From Candidatus Endomicrobium neocapritermitis (lineage in GTDB: Bacteria > Elusimicrobiota > Endomicrobiia > Endomicrobiales > Endomicrobiaceae), in the NCBI GenBank assembly GCA_009778325.1, contig WRJZ01000042.1, positions 1 to 60,537 of the forward strand: a stretch of DNA of 60,537 nucleotides. Direction: 5' to 3'. Position numbers and translations under genes: made by a program. The notes under the pieces are model-generated. The model did not search any database and had not been told where the DNA came from. It saw nothing but the letters and a program-made list of their open reading frames with translations. Below are positions 32,803 to 41,550 of this stretch, one piece after another (positions within the stretch are counted from its first letter, which is position 1; each line of letters opens with the position of its first letter).

Positions 32803-35800
32803 ATGTATTTAAAAAAAGTGGAAGTATGCGGTTTTAAATCATTTGCCGACAGGACTCTTTTGGGTTTTGAAAAAGGCATTTCAGGCATTATCGGCCCGAA
32901 CGGATGCGGCAAATCGAATATATCGGACGCGATACGCTGGTGTCTCGGCGAGCAGCGCGCGAAATCTATGAGAAGCTCGCAGATGCAGGAAGTTATTTTC
33001 GGCGGAACGCAGACCAGAGCAACTACCGGTATGGCAGAAGTTTCTCTTACATTTGATAATTCGCAAAATATTTTACCTATAGATTATTCTGAGGTAACAA
33101 TTACAAGAAGGCTTTTCAGAAGCGGCGAAAGCGAATATTTTATTAATAAAACGCAGTGCAGGCTCAAAGATATAAAAGATATGTTTTTGGATACAGGCAT
33201 AGGTTCCGAAGGTTATTCTATTATAGAACAGGGAAAAGTTGATTTTCTTACAACCGCGAAACCAGAAGACAGAAGAGAACTTTTTGAAGAAGCGGCAGGC
33301 GTTGCGAAATATAAAGTAAGAAGAGAAGAGACGTTAAGAAGACTTGAAAAAATAGATAACGATATGGGACGTTTGTCCGACGCTTTGGCTATACACAAGC
33401 AGCAGATAACGGCTTTGGACATAGCCGCAAAAAAGGCAAAACAGTATAAAAAATATCAGGAAGAACTCGCGAAATACGAAGTTGCTGCTTTAGTGCAGCA
33501 CATTACATACGGAAATAATGAAATCGACAGACTCAAAAAAGAGCTTGATCCTAAAATAAAAGAGTTTGAAACGAATAATACAGCCGTAAATCAGCTTGAC
33601 GCCGACATTCAGGACATGCGTTTAACTCTTGATGAAAAAAACGAACAGTACGTAAGCCTTAACAGAGAGTTAAGCGAAATAAAAACGCAGATAGGCATTG
33701 CCGATCAGATAATCCAGCATTCAACGCAGAGAGAAACCGAAATAAGAACCGAGCAGGAAAGGCTTGCCCAGGAAATGGTTATAAACCGGGAAAAAGTCGC
33801 GCAGTATGAAGCGCAGCTTAATTCTATTAATACCGACGACGGTTCTTTAGCCGCGGAAACCGACAACCTTGAACAAATATATAAAGAAAAAGAGCGGCAG
33901 TATAATTCCGTCAAATCAAAGCTTTTCGAGATAGAAGCAAGGGAAACGGCAATACGTTCCAGACTTTCTGACCTTGAAAGCGAAAAAGAGGCGCAGATAA
34001 ATTCCAAAGCCGAATTTTCCGAAACAAAAATACATCTGGACGCTGAAACGGCGTCTTTGCAGAGAATAATCGCAAGACTGGAAAGCGAAATTGAACCGAC
34101 AAATCAGGAAATAGCCGCAATGGAGGCGGACCTCGCCGAGGCCGGCAAATCACTGCTTTCTTTTGAAGCAAAAAAAGAAGAAATAAATAAAACCGTATCC
34201 GAAAATGAGGCAAAGCTTGACGAGCTTGAAAGCAATCTTTCGCAGTTAAAAGAAAATCTTGCTTCAAATGAGTCAAGGATTGCGACGCTGCAGGAGTTTG
34301 ACCAACAGGACCCGATACGTTCTGCAATAAGAGCCGTTTTAAATCTCGGCGCAGCCAGAGGTCCGGTGAGCAGCCTGATAGATTCCGACGATGATAAAGA
34401 TGAGCTTATAGCTTCGGCGCTTGGCGAAAAACTTAATTATCTTGTTTGCGACACGGCGTCAAAAGCAGAAGAAGCGATAAAATTTTTAGAAGATAACGGG
34501 CTTTGCCGGCTTTCTTTTATAGTTGAAGAAAAAATTCCCGACGGACAGTTTTCATCGGCGATGGGACTGCCCATGGGGTTTACCGAACTCATAAAATATA
34601 TACGATATTCTCCGGAAAATGAAAAATTGATAAAGTTTATATGCGCCAATACTATAGTTTCCGGAAGCAAAGTTTACGCAAACGTTATAGTTCAGGGCGG
34701 CGGAAAAACTTCTTTTGAAAAGCCCGTTTTAATTGAAGAGCAGATAAAAAAACTGCAGGAGAAAAGCAATGAAATCAGGCAGTCTGTCGTTTCGGTTCAG
34801 GCTGAAATAGACAATATAAACGAATATCAGGTAAATTCAAGGCTTGAAAAAGAAAGATTCGGTTTTGACGCCGTAAAAATAAAAACGCAGCTTGAAAGCA
34901 AACATGCGCAGATTGAAGAAAAAAGAAATGATATTAAAAATACCGTTGAAGAAATAAATAAGCACAAAGAAGAAATAAATCTTAAAAGTTCGGAGCTCGG
35001 CTCGTTTAATGAAAAAATCGCGGTATTTGACGACCAGCTTGCGAGAATTGACGATGAAGAAAACAGACTTTATGACGAACTTAAAAATATTGAGAATGAT
35101 ATTTTCGCCGTAAGGCAGGAAGAAGAAACCGTCGCTCCGCTTATGATGGACGCCAGAAGCGCGTGGGACAAAAAAGCCAGCGAAATGGAAAATAAGCAGA
35201 AAGGCCAGCAGTATATTTTAGACAATATTGCCAATATAAAACAGCAGATAGAATACGCGACAAACAAAACAGCGGAAAACGAAACAAAACTTTCAGAACT
35301 TTTAACGACCCAGGAAACAGAAACCGTTAAAATACAGCAGCATTATGAAGAGCAGGCCCAGAAAGAAGCTTTGATACAGGTTTCTTTAAATGACAGACAG
35401 AAACTTCAGGATGATATAGACGATAAAACAAACGCATGGCATGAAATGAGAGGGAAAGTTGACGATCTTAACGTCGAAATGAACGCCATGCAGGTTGATT
35501 TAAAGAACTTTGAATACCAGAGAAGCGATTTGGAAAAGCGTCTTACGGAAAGCTGCGGAAAACCGTATGAAGAAATTAAAAATGATTTTGACGGCGTGGA
35601 AGTAAATCACGAAGAAATAAACAGGATTAAAAGAAAAATGGAATCTTTGGGTTCCGTAAATCTTGCGGCTCAGGAAGAGTATGACGCTTTGGAGCAGAGA
35701 TATAATTTTCTTTTGACGCAGCAGCAGGATTTGCTTAAAGCTAAAGACGATCTGCATGAAGTTATAAAGAAAATAAACACTTCGACGATAGAAAATTTTA

Positions 35801-36276
35801 AAAAGACTTTTGATATAGTCAGAGGCAATTTTAAAGAGCTTTATAGAAAGCTTTTCGGCGGCGGCGAAGCGGATCTTATGCTTACCGACGAAAATAATCT
35901 TTTGGAAAGCGGCGTGGATATTTACGCGCAGCCTCCGGGAAAAAAGCTTCAAAATATTTCTCTCTGCTCCGGAGGGGAAAAAGCATTAACGGCCGTAGCT
36001 CTGCTTTTTGCTTTCTTTATGGTAAAACCTTCTCCTTTCTGTATTCTTGACGAAGTTGACGCGCCTTTGGATGACGCTAACGTCGGAAGATATATAGCGA
36101 TGGTAAGAGAGTTTGCGTCTAAATCGCAGTTTCTGGTTGTCACGCATAATAAGCGTACAATGGAAATGGCCGATATTCTTTACGGAGTAACAATGGAAGA
36201 GCAGGGCGTATCCAAAATTATTTCGGTAAGAATGAGCAAACAGGAAGAAGAATTAACGGCAATTAACAATGAATAA
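32803..36276 (+). CDS. smc: Chromosome segregation protein SMC
   Basis: The protein has 1157 residues. Walker A GPNGCGKS (31-38), a long coiled coil, hinge around residues 500-650 (DQQDPIRSAIRAVLNLGAA, VIVQGGGKTSFEKP), second coiled coil, then the ABC signature LCSGGEKALTAVALLFA and Walker B FCILDEVDAPLDD near residues 1045-1090. It forms the condensin-like DNA-loop-extruding dimer with ScpA/ScpB, which are not in the window. The ATG lies at 32803. The last six residues (TAINNE) and the TAA are coded by the AACGGCAATTAACAATGAA left arm of a hairpin element. Confidence 0.97.
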   Translation: MYLKKVEVCGFKSFADRTLLGFEKGISGIIGPNGCGKSNISDAIRWCLGEQRAKSMRSSQMQEVIFGGTQTRATTGMAEVSLTFDNSQNILPIDYSEVTITRRLFRSGESEYFINKTQCRLKDIKDMFLDTGIGSEGYSIIEQGKVDFLTTAKPEDRRELFEEAAGVAKYKVRREETLRRLEKIDNDMGRLSDALAIHKQQITALDIAAKKAKQYKKYQEELAKYEVAALVQHITYGNNEIDRLKKELDPKIKEFETNNTAVNQLDADIQDMRLTLDEKNEQYVSLNRELSEIKTQIGIADQIIQHSTQRETEIRTEQERLAQEMVINREKVAQYEAQLNSINTDDGSLAAETDNLEQIYKEKERQYNSVKSKLFEIEARETAIRSRLSDLESEKEAQINSKAEFSETKIHLDAETASLQRIIARLESEIEPTNQEIAAMEADLAEAGKSLLSFEAKKEEINKTVSENEAKLDELESNLSQLKENLASNESRIATLQEFDQQDPIRSAIRAVLNLGAARGPVSSLIDSDDDKDELIASALGEKLNYLVCDTASKAEEAIKFLEDNGLCRLSFIVEEKIPDGQFSSAMGLPMGFTELIKYIRYSPENEKLIKFICANTIVSGSKVYANVIVQGGGKTSFEKPVLIEEQIKKLQEKSNEIRQSVVSVQAEIDNINEYQVNSRLEKERFGFDAVKIKTQLESKHAQIEEKRNDIKNTVEEINKHKEEINLKSSELGSFNEKIAVFDDQLARIDDEENRLYDELKNIENDIFAVRQEEETVAPLMMDARSAWDKKASEMENKQKGQQYILDNIANIKQQIEYATNKTAENETKLSELLTTQETETVKIQQHYEEQAQKEALIQVSLNDRQKLQDDIDDKTNAWHEMRGKVDDLNVEMNAMQVDLKNFEYQRSDLEKRLTESCGKPYEEIKNDFDGVEVNHEEINRIKRKMESLGSVNLAAQEEYDALEQRYNFLLTQQQDLLKAKDDLHEVIKKINTSTIENFKKTFDIVRGNFKELYRKLFGGGEADLMLTDENNLLESGVDIYAQPPGKKLQNISLCSGGEKALTAVALLFAFFMVKPSPFCILDEVDAPLDDANVGRYIAMVREFASKSQFLVVTHNKRTMEMADILYGVTMEEQGVSKIISVRMSKQEEELTAINNE

Positions 36277-36386
36277 TGAATAATTAATAATTGTGGAGTT
36301 TCGCCTTTGGCGAAACATATTAATAGGTTTTTGCGAAGCAAAAACACAATAATTGTTAATTATTCATTATTCATTGTTAATTGTTT
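36254..36386 (+). repeat. Intergenic long-hairpin element overlapping the smc 3' end
   Basis: AACAATGAATAATGAATAAT on the left pairs perfectly, within a 28-base match, with ATTATTCATTATTCATTGTT on the right. Core TTTCGCCTTTGGCGAAA, CATATTAATAGG linker, TTTTTGCGAAGCAAAAACAC. The first ~20 bases are codons of smc. Confidence 0.93.
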
Positions 36387-36402
36387 TTATCAGGGATAAT
36401 AA

Positions 36403-37527
36403 ATGACTAAAATTAGTTTGCTCAAATGTACAGATTATAATAATGCATGCAGTGCCGTCAAAGAAGCCGTAAATCTTCTGGGCGGCATTTCTTCTTTTGT
36501 TAAACCAGACGAAAAAATACTTATAAAGCCGAATCTTTTAAGCCCGAAAACGCCTGATAAGGCTGTTACCACTCATCCTGAAGTTGTGCGCGCCGTTATA
36601 CAGATGGTCAAAAGCGCCGGCGCTATACCGATTGTAGGCGATAGTCCGGGCGGAGTGCGTTCCGATATGAAAAATCTTTGGGAAGTGACCGGAATGCATC
36701 AGGTTTGCAAAGAAGAAAAAGCCGAGATTGTCAGTTTTGAAGCTGCCGGTTCAAGGGAAATTGACATTAACGACATGAACGTTGAAAAAGTGCTGTTTTC
36801 AAATATTATTCTGGATTGCGACGGTATAATAAATCTTCCCAAGCTTAAAACTCATTCGCTTATGGCTTTTTCCGCGGGCATAAAAAATTTTTACGGATGT
36901 ATTCCAGGCATGAGAAAAATAGAATATCATAAACTAGCTTCGAAAAATGAAGATTTCGGTCATCTATTGGCGAATATTTATTTATTTTTGAAAAATAAGA
37001 TAAGATTTACTTTAATAGACGGCATTTTAGGCATGGAAGGCAACGGACCGAGCGGCGGCAGCGTAAGAAAAATTGATATGATTGCCGCCTCATCCGATAC
37101 GATGATGCTTGATGCTTTTGTTTTGGATATTCTCGGCGGAAACGTATCGAAAAACCATGTTTTGAAAAAATTAAACGCTTTGCCCGATGATTTGAATAAA
37201 CTTTCAATAATAGGCAATTTACCGGCGGATTTCGATTTGTCTAATTTTGTTTTTCCGCAAACGATGAAGCTTGATTTGTTTCCAAAATCGTTTATAAAAA
37301 CGTTGGGAAAATTTTTATGGGTTAAACCGAAAATTAATGTTTCAAAATGCACAGCCTGTATGTTTTGCGCGAAGTCGTGCCCTGCGCTTGCCATTGAGAG
37401 AAAAAAAGGCGAAAAAAAACCTGTTGTTATATACAAAAAGTGCATAAGCTGTTTTTGCTGTCATGAGCTGTGTCCTTACAAAGCCGTGGATTTTAAAAAG
37501 AGCCTGCTAGCTAAACTTTTTATGTAG
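36403..37527 (+). CDS. DUF362 protein with C-terminal 2[4Fe-4S] ferredoxin domain
   Basis: The protein has 374 residues. The DUF362 part (residues about 1-300) shows VSFEAAGSREIDIN, NLPKLKTHSLMAFSAGIKNFYG and GMEGNGPSGGSVRKIDMI. The C-terminus has two four-cysteine clusters (CTACMFCAKSC and CISCFCCHELC). DUF362 proteins are unassigned iron-sulfur proteins of anaerobes; no reaction is given. ATG 36403 follows GGGATAATAA. The next gene is separated by an element of the CTTAAAGTC type. Confidence 0.85.
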   Translation: MTKISLLKCTDYNNACSAVKEAVNLLGGISSFVKPDEKILIKPNLLSPKTPDKAVTTHPEVVRAVIQMVKSAGAIPIVGDSPGGVRSDMKNLWEVTGMHQVCKEEKAEIVSFEAAGSREIDINDMNVEKVLFSNIILDCDGIINLPKLKTHSLMAFSAGIKNFYGCIPGMRKIEYHKLASKNEDFGHLLANIYLFLKNKIRFTLIDGILGMEGNGPSGGSVRKIDMIAASSDTMMLDAFVLDILGGNVSKNHVLKKLNALPDDLNKLSIIGNLPADFDLSNFVFPQTMKLDLFPKSFIKTLGKFLWVKPKINVSKCTACMFCAKSCPALAIERKKGEKKPVVIYKKCISCFCCHELCPYKAVDFKKSLLAKLFM

Positions 37528-37529
37528 AT

Positions 37530-37675
37530 ACAACGGCAATTACAAATTGGGTTTCTCGGCGGGCTTGACCTTAAAGTCATTAGGGTCATTAAAGACTTTA
37601 AGGACCTTAAGGTCAAGCCTGCACAACAAATGAAATGTATGTTTTTAGAGACACAAATTGTTAATTGCCGTTTTG
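37530..37675. repeat. Composite palindromic intergenic element
   Basis: AACGGCAATTACAAATT at the left and ACAAATTGTTAATTGCCGTT at the right are element ends. The interior has GGGTTTCTCG (also at 48875), GGCTTGACCTTAAAGTC and GACTTTAAGGACC/TTAAGGTCAAGCC that pair. Appears to be an older element with an AAGGAC-type palindrome inside. The frame ATG 37630 across it is not considered a gene. Confidence 0.75.
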
Positions 37676-37684
37676 AGGATGAAA

Positions 37685-38599
37685 ATGCCGCAAAGAAGCA
37701 AATTTCAAAACTATCTCGAATATTACGCTTTGAAAACCTCGATGTTTTTTATGTATCTTTTTCCGCTTTCTTTTGCGCAGAAAATCGGACAGTTTATTGC
37801 CGTATTTGCTTATTATTTCATTCCAATCAGAAAAAAACATGTCATCAATATGCTTGCCGTTTCTTTTCCTGAAAAATCAAAAGACGAAATAAAAAATATT
37901 GCTAAAAATACTTATAAGAATTTCATGAAAACCGTTGTTGAGATGGTTTTTTTTCCGGTTCTTTCCGATGATAAGATAACAAACATGATGGTTTATGAAA
38001 ATGAAAATGTTATATCTGACGCCTTGGCAAAAGGCAAGGGAATGATTTTGATGTCGGCTCATTTCGGCAACTGGGAACTGACGGCATTATCTTTTTCAAA
38101 AAAACATCCGATGTCGGTAATGGTAGCGACACAGTCAAACCCGCTGGTTGACGAAATGATAAACGGTATCAGGACAAAGAAAGGATTTAAAGCCATAAAT
38201 AAAGACGATAAAATGGCTTTCAGAAGCATTATAAAAACTTTAAGGGCGAATGAGACAGTCGCTTTCCTCGCGGATCAGGATGCCGGTAAACAAGGCGTTT
38301 TTGTTCCTTTTTTCGGAAGGCTTGCATCTACACCGAAAGGGCCTGCGCTTTTTGCAATAAAAACGGGCTGCCCTATAGTAACAGCTTTCGGCGTAAGGCA
38401 GCCTGACCAAAAATTAAAAGTTACATTAGCTGAAATTCCGCTTCCGAATACCGGAGATGAAGAAGAGGATATAAAAATAATTAATACTATATATTCCAAA
38501 CATCTTGAAGATGCCGTAAGAAAAAATCCCGACCACTGGTTTTGGTTCCACAGAAAGTGGAAGACGAGACCCACTGAAACGACAATTACAAATTACTAA
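37685..38599 (+). CDS. LpxL/HtrB-type lysophospholipid or lipid A acyltransferase
   Basis: The protein has 304 residues from ATG 37685 (GAGG six bases upstream). One hydrophobic segment (about 22-45) precedes the acyltransferase motifs: HFGNWE with His126 and Glu131, FLADQDAGKQGVFVPFFGR, TPKGPALFAIKTGCPIV and the closing HWFWFHRKWKTRP. It is the LpxL/WaaM family that adds secondary acyl chains to lipid A or related lipids at the inner membrane. The final residues TTITNY are coded by the left arm of an AATTAC-type element. Substrate unknown. Confidence 0.9.
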   Translation: MPQRSKFQNYLEYYALKTSMFFMYLFPLSFAQKIGQFIAVFAYYFIPIRKKHVINMLAVSFPEKSKDEIKNIAKNTYKNFMKTVVEMVFFPVLSDDKITNMMVYENENVISDALAKGKGMILMSAHFGNWELTALSFSKKHPMSVMVATQSNPLVDEMINGIRTKKGFKAINKDDKMAFRSIIKTLRANETVAFLADQDAGKQGVFVPFFGRLASTPKGPALFAIKTGCPIVTAFGVRQPDQKLKVTLAEIPLPNTGDEEEDIKIINTIYSKHLEDAVRKNPDHWFWFHRKWKTRPTETTITNY

Positions 38600-38617
38600 T
38601 TACGAATTACGAATCAA
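38583..38617 (+). repeat. Solo left arm of an AATTACGAA-type element
   Basis: A 35-base arm, CAATTACAAATTAC followed by AATTACGAATTACGAATC-type units, that is the reverse complement (33 of 35 bases) of the arm at 40156-40190. It starts inside the acyltransferase gene and is followed by the only minus-strand genes. Confidence 0.85.
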
Positions 38618-38636
38618 CGACAAAAGGCTTGTTAGT

Positions 38637-39062
38637 TTATCCGAGAACTTTCTTTACCGCTGCTGAAATTCTTTTTCCATCGGCTTGTCCATTTACGGCG
38701 GCTATTGCGGCTTTCATGACAGCGCCGAAATTTTTATCGGCTGAAGCGTCCGCAGCTTCTTTGACTTTTGCCAAAAGAGCTTCTTCAGACATTTCCGCAG
38801 GAAGATACTGTTCTACTACTTTAATTTCTTTCTCTTCTTTATCTATAAGATCTTGTCTTGCCGCTTTTTGAAAATTTTCTATGGACTCTTTTCTCTTTTT
38901 TATCTCGCTTCTGAGAACTTTTAAAATTTCTTCGTCATTAATTTCAATATTTTTCATTTCTCTGATATTAATTTCATTTAAAATACCCCTGACTACGTTT
39001 AAGCTTATCATATCTTTTGCGCGCATATAAGTTTTTAAATCTTCTTTAAGTTTTGCAATCAT
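38637..39062 (-). CDS. yqeY: GatB/YqeY domain protein
   Basis: The protein has 141 residues, the normal YqeY length. MIAKLKEDLKTYMRAKDMIS, then NVVRGILNEINIREMKN, IEVVEQYLP-like KVVEQYLPAEMS and GAVMKAAIAAVNGQADGKRI match the family, whose fold resembles the tRNA-binding tail of GatB. It is on the minus strand, followed (in its direction) by nothing and preceded by the DUF192 gene with a 4-base gap, so the two form a small operon opposed to everything else. Confidence 0.92.
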   Translation of the reverse strand: MIAKLKEDLKTYMRAKDMISLNVVRGILNEINIREMKNIEINDEEILKVLRSEIKKRKESIENFQKAARQDLIDKEEKEIKVVEQYLPAEMSEEALLAKVKEAADASADKNFGAVMKAAIAAVNGQADGKRISAAVKKVLG

Positions 39063-39066
39063 TTTT

Positions 39067-39576
39067 TTATTCTCCGTTTATTTTTTTTATTTGAAGTATG
39101 CTTCCGGGAACGATATTTAATTTATCGGATGCGCCAGCTTCAACTTCGACTACAATATCCGCTTTTTCATTTGGACTGTAAGTTTTTAAATCAGTAATTT
39201 TTGTTCCGGGTTCCGGAGCGGGAACATTTTTTTCAATACCTACTACTCTGTCTTCCGCAATCCATATCATATCAATCGGAAAATTCATATCTTTCATCCA
39301 AAATGAAAGAGTTTCAAGCTCGGGAAAGAAGAAAATCATGCCGTCTTCGGGAATTTCTTTTTTATAGGATAATCCTTCGGCTTTTGCTTTTGGCGAGTTT
39401 GCGACTACAAGCTTTAAATCATTGTCCGCAAGCGTAACATTTAAGACCGAGCCGTCTGCAAAGGATTGAGTCTTATTTTTCACGTCATTGCTTTCATGCT
39501 GATTTGCCGTAGTACAAGCCGGCATCATGAAAGCAAAAGCAACACATATAAAAACAGCTTTAAATTTTGATTTCAT
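39067..39576 (-). CDS. DUF192 lipoprotein
   Basis: The protein has 169 residues. A lipoprotein signal ends at MMPA-Cys21. The DUF192 core reads ANSPKAKAEGLSYKKEIPED, MIFFFPELETLSFWMKDMNF, PIDMIWIAEDRVVGIEKNVP and VEVEAGASDKLNIVPGSIL. Family members are exported and of unknown function. Minus strand, upstream of yqeY. Confidence 0.92.
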   Translation of the reverse strand: MKSKFKAVFICVAFAFMMPACTTANQHESNDVKNKTQSFADGSVLNVTLADNDLKLVVANSPKAKAEGLSYKKEIPEDGMIFFFPELETLSFWMKDMNFPIDMIWIAEDRVVGIEKNVPAPEPGTKITDLKTYSPNEKADIVVEVEAGASDKLNIVPGSILQIKKINGE

Positions 39577-39597
39577 ATATACGCCTCTTTTGTTTTT

Positions 39598-39632
39598 TTG
39601 ATTCGTAATTCGTCATTCGTAATTTGTAATTA
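39598..39632 (-). repeat. Solo right arm of an AATTACGAA-type element, between minus-strand genes
   Basis: TTGATTCGTAATTCGTCATT and CGTAATTTGTAATTA. Matches the arm at 40156-40190 at 34 of 35 bases in the same orientation, so the two copies form a direct repeat around the PNPOx-like gene. Confidence 0.88.
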
Positions 39633-39635
39633 CTT

Positions 39636-40070
39636 TTACAAAGCTATCTTTTCCTTAGGATCAAAGTTTGAAGCAAAAGTCCATATAACTGCCGTGCCGT
39701 TTTTCAGCGAAAAAACTTTGATATCTTCGTAAAAATTTTTGAAAGCGCCTTGTTCTTTCATAGTTCTTAAAAATTCTCTTGAAGGGTGTTCAAGTATTTC
39801 GTCTTTGTATTTCGTATTGGCTATTTCTTCAAGTTTTCCGCTGACCCTGACCTGTATGCCTTTTTGCGCGTCAAAAAAGCACATTTCAACATTAGGGTTT
39901 GACTGTATTTGGGCATATAAATCCCTAATAGCGCTCGTGTGAAAAGCAACTCCGTTATCATCGGCTTTATAAAGCATCATTGCGCGGACTCTTGGCTGGG
40001 TTCCTTCGTTTGTTGCAAGATAAAATATCGGATTAGAATTCAACAGTTCAAAAATTTCTTTCTTTTCCAT
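39636..40070 (-). CDS. Pyridoxamine 5'-phosphate oxidase-family flavin-binding protein
   Basis: The protein has 144 residues, starting at the ATG whose complement lies at 40068-40070, with AGGAG upstream in that direction (AGGAGTTTTT). The frame extends further upstream through element sequence and the riboswitch, which is rejected. PNPOx split-barrel features are FYLATNEGTQPRVRAMMLYK and EMCFFDAQKGIQVRVSGKL. It probably binds FMN or F420 as a small redox enzyme. It lies next to the riboflavin cluster but in opposite orientation. Confidence 0.85.
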   Translation of the reverse strand: MEKKEIFELLNSNPIFYLATNEGTQPRVRAMMLYKADDNGVAFHTSAIRDLYAQIQSNPNVEMCFFDAQKGIQVRVSGKLEEIANTKYKDEILEHPSREFLRTMKEQGAFKNFYEDIKVFSLKNGTAVIWTFASNFDPKEKIAL

Positions 40071-40112
40071 AAAAACTCCTTTTGATTTCCGATTTCCGTT
40101 TATTATAGCAAT

Positions 40113-40193
40113 TTTAACGGCAATTACGAATAAAAGACAAAAAAGGCCGTTTGCCGTTGATTCGTAATTCGTCATTCGTAATTTGTAATTGCC
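40113..40193. repeat. Hybrid intergenic element between divergent genes
   Basis: A short left end AACGGCAATTACGAAT (about 40114) faces a full right arm TTGATTCGTAATTCGTCATT-CGTAATTTGTAATTG (40156-40190). The two halves do not match in length, as if joined by recombination. It lies between the PNPOx-like gene and the rib promoter. Confidence 0.75.
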
Positions 40194-40200
40194 TTTCTGT

Positions 40201-40229
40201 TTGACACTTAAAGTAAAAAATTGTTTAAT
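40201..40229 (+). promoter_or_regulatory. Promoter of the riboflavin operon
   Basis: TTGACA (40201-40206), 17-base spacer, TTTAAT (40224-40229), five bases before the FMN riboswitch. Confidence 0.8.
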
Positions 40230-40234
40230 ATTTA

Positions 40235-40416
40235 AGTCTTCGGGGAAGGTGAATGGGGCGGATGCTCCGTATTCCTTACCGGCAGTAATGGAAATGAAGT
40301 CGGATTGCAATGACGAATTCCAAAAGCCTGCGACTCCGCCTGAACTAAGTTTCAAATAAGCGGACTGAATCCGTGAAATTCGGATGCCGACGGTATAGTC
40401 CGGATGAAAGAAGATG
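40235..40416 (+). promoter_or_regulatory. FMN riboswitch (RFN element)
   Basis: Canonical RFN segments in order: GTCTTCGGGGAAGGTGAAT at the 5' side, ACCGGCAGTAATGG, AAGCCTGCGA, GTGAAATTCGGATGCCGACG, GTATAGTCCGGATGAAAGAA and closing GAAGATG. The 5' and 3' ends (GTCTTC/GAAGAT) form stem P1. It is followed by an expression platform hairpin ending in T's just before ribD. Confidence 0.97.
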
Positions 40417-40437
40417 ATTTAAAATAATAGTGTTTAT

Positions 40438-40470
40438 AAACCCCGAAGCCAAAGCTTTGAGGTTTTTTTA
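40438..40470 (+). terminator. Riboswitch-controlled terminator that contains the ribD ribosome-binding site
   Basis: AAACCCCGAAGCCAAAGCTTTGAGGTTTTTTT folds as an AACC-C-GAAGC/GCTTTGAGGTT hairpin with a run of seven T's. The ribD Shine-Dalgarno GAGG (about 40460) is in the 3' arm, about 10 bases before ATG 40474. Both termination and start-site masking are possible. Confidence 0.8.
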
Positions 40471-40473
40471 TTT

Positions 40474-41550
40474 ATGCATAAAAAATACATGGACATGGCA
40501 ATACAGCTTGCTTTGCGGGGAAAGTATAACGTATATCCGAATCCTCAAGTAGGGTGTATTATAGTAAAAAATAATAAAGTTGTCGGAAAAGGCTGGCACG
40601 AATACTTTGGCGGCAATCATGCCGAAATAAACGCCTTGGCTGATGCCGGCGGCAATACCGAAGGAGCAGATTTATATGTTACGCTCGAGCCGTGCAACAG
40701 TTTTGGGAAGCGCCCTCCGTGCACGCAGGCGATAATTAAAGCCGGCATAAAACGGGTGTTTTTTGCGGTAAAAGATCCCAATGTTTCAAAAAGCCGCGAA
40801 ACTCTTAAGAAAAGCGGCATTGAAGTGAAAAGCGGGATTTTACAAAATAAGGCAAAAAAACTCGTAAAAGAATATTTTGCGCACTTAAAAACAAAACCGA
40901 AGGTTTCAGTGAAAGCCGCGATGACCCTTGACGGTAAAATAGCTACGTACGATTATGATTCAAAGTGGATAACTTCGGAACAATCAAGAAACTTTGTCCA
41001 TAAATTAAGAAGCGGCTATGATGCGATTATTGTCGGCACAAACACGGCTTTAAAGGATAATCCGAATCTTACTTCACACGGAAAAGGGCGCAACCCGGTG
41101 AGAGTTGTTATTGACGCGCGGTTAACAATTCCAAAAGACTACAATTTATTTGACGGTTCGGCTCCGACTGTAATTATTTATGACGAAATAATAAAGAACG
41201 TGCCGAAACATTTGCTTAAAGATAACATAATACCTGCTCCGTTAAATATCTTTGCGGCAAAAAAAGATTTTAATGTTATAGTAAATAAGCTTAATACTTT
41301 ATCGTTAAAAACAATTTTAATTGAAGGCGGAAGCGAAATTATATCTTCTGCTTTGTTTTCAAAATCTGTCGATGATATTTATTTTTTTATTGCACCGAAA
41401 ATTATCGGAGGAAAAAACGCGGTATCGGTTACGGGCGGAGCCGGAATAAAAAAAATTAAGGATGCCGTCAAAGTTAAAAGCATGAAAGTAAAAAAAATAG
41501 GACAGGATTTACTTATAACCGGAAAAATAGGAACGGCAAGGAATAAATAA
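40474..41550 (+). CDS. ribD: Bifunctional riboflavin deaminase/reductase RibD
   Basis: The protein has 358 residues. The deaminase domain (1-145) has the zinc site His49-x-Glu51 (NHAEINALAD) and Cys74/Cys83 (PCNSFGKRPPC); the usual His after PC is Asn. The reductase domain (146-358) shows VSVKAAMTLDGKIAT, KWITSEQSRNFVHKLR and LIEGGSEIISS. It converts the GTP-derived diaminopyrimidine to 5-amino-6-ribitylamino-uracil phosphate. It starts the riboswitch-controlled operon ribD-ribE-ribBA. Confidence 0.97.
   Translation: MHKKYMDMAIQLALRGKYNVYPNPQVGCIIVKNNKVVGKGWHEYFGGNHAEINALADAGGNTEGADLYVTLEPCNSFGKRPPCTQAIIKAGIKRVFFAVKDPNVSKSRETLKKSGIEVKSGILQNKAKKLVKEYFAHLKTKPKVSVKAAMTLDGKIATYDYDSKWITSEQSRNFVHKLRSGYDAIIVGTNTALKDNPNLTSHGKGRNPVRVVIDARLTIPKDYNLFDGSAPTVIIYDEIIKNVPKHLLKDNIIPAPLNIFAAKKDFNVIVNKLNTLSLKTILIEGGSEIISSALFSKSVDDIYFFIAPKIIGGKNAVSVTGGAGIKKIKDAVKVKSMKVKKIGQDLLITGKIGTARNK

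Noticed and set aside
37630-37872. Open frame over the start of the LpxL-like gene
   Set aside because: It lies in a different frame across an intergenic element and the acyltransferase gene; no family features.
40071-40355. N-terminal extension of the PNPOx-like protein
   Set aside because: The extra residues would be translated from element arms and the antisense of the FMN riboswitch; a good ribosome-binding site supports the start at 40070.
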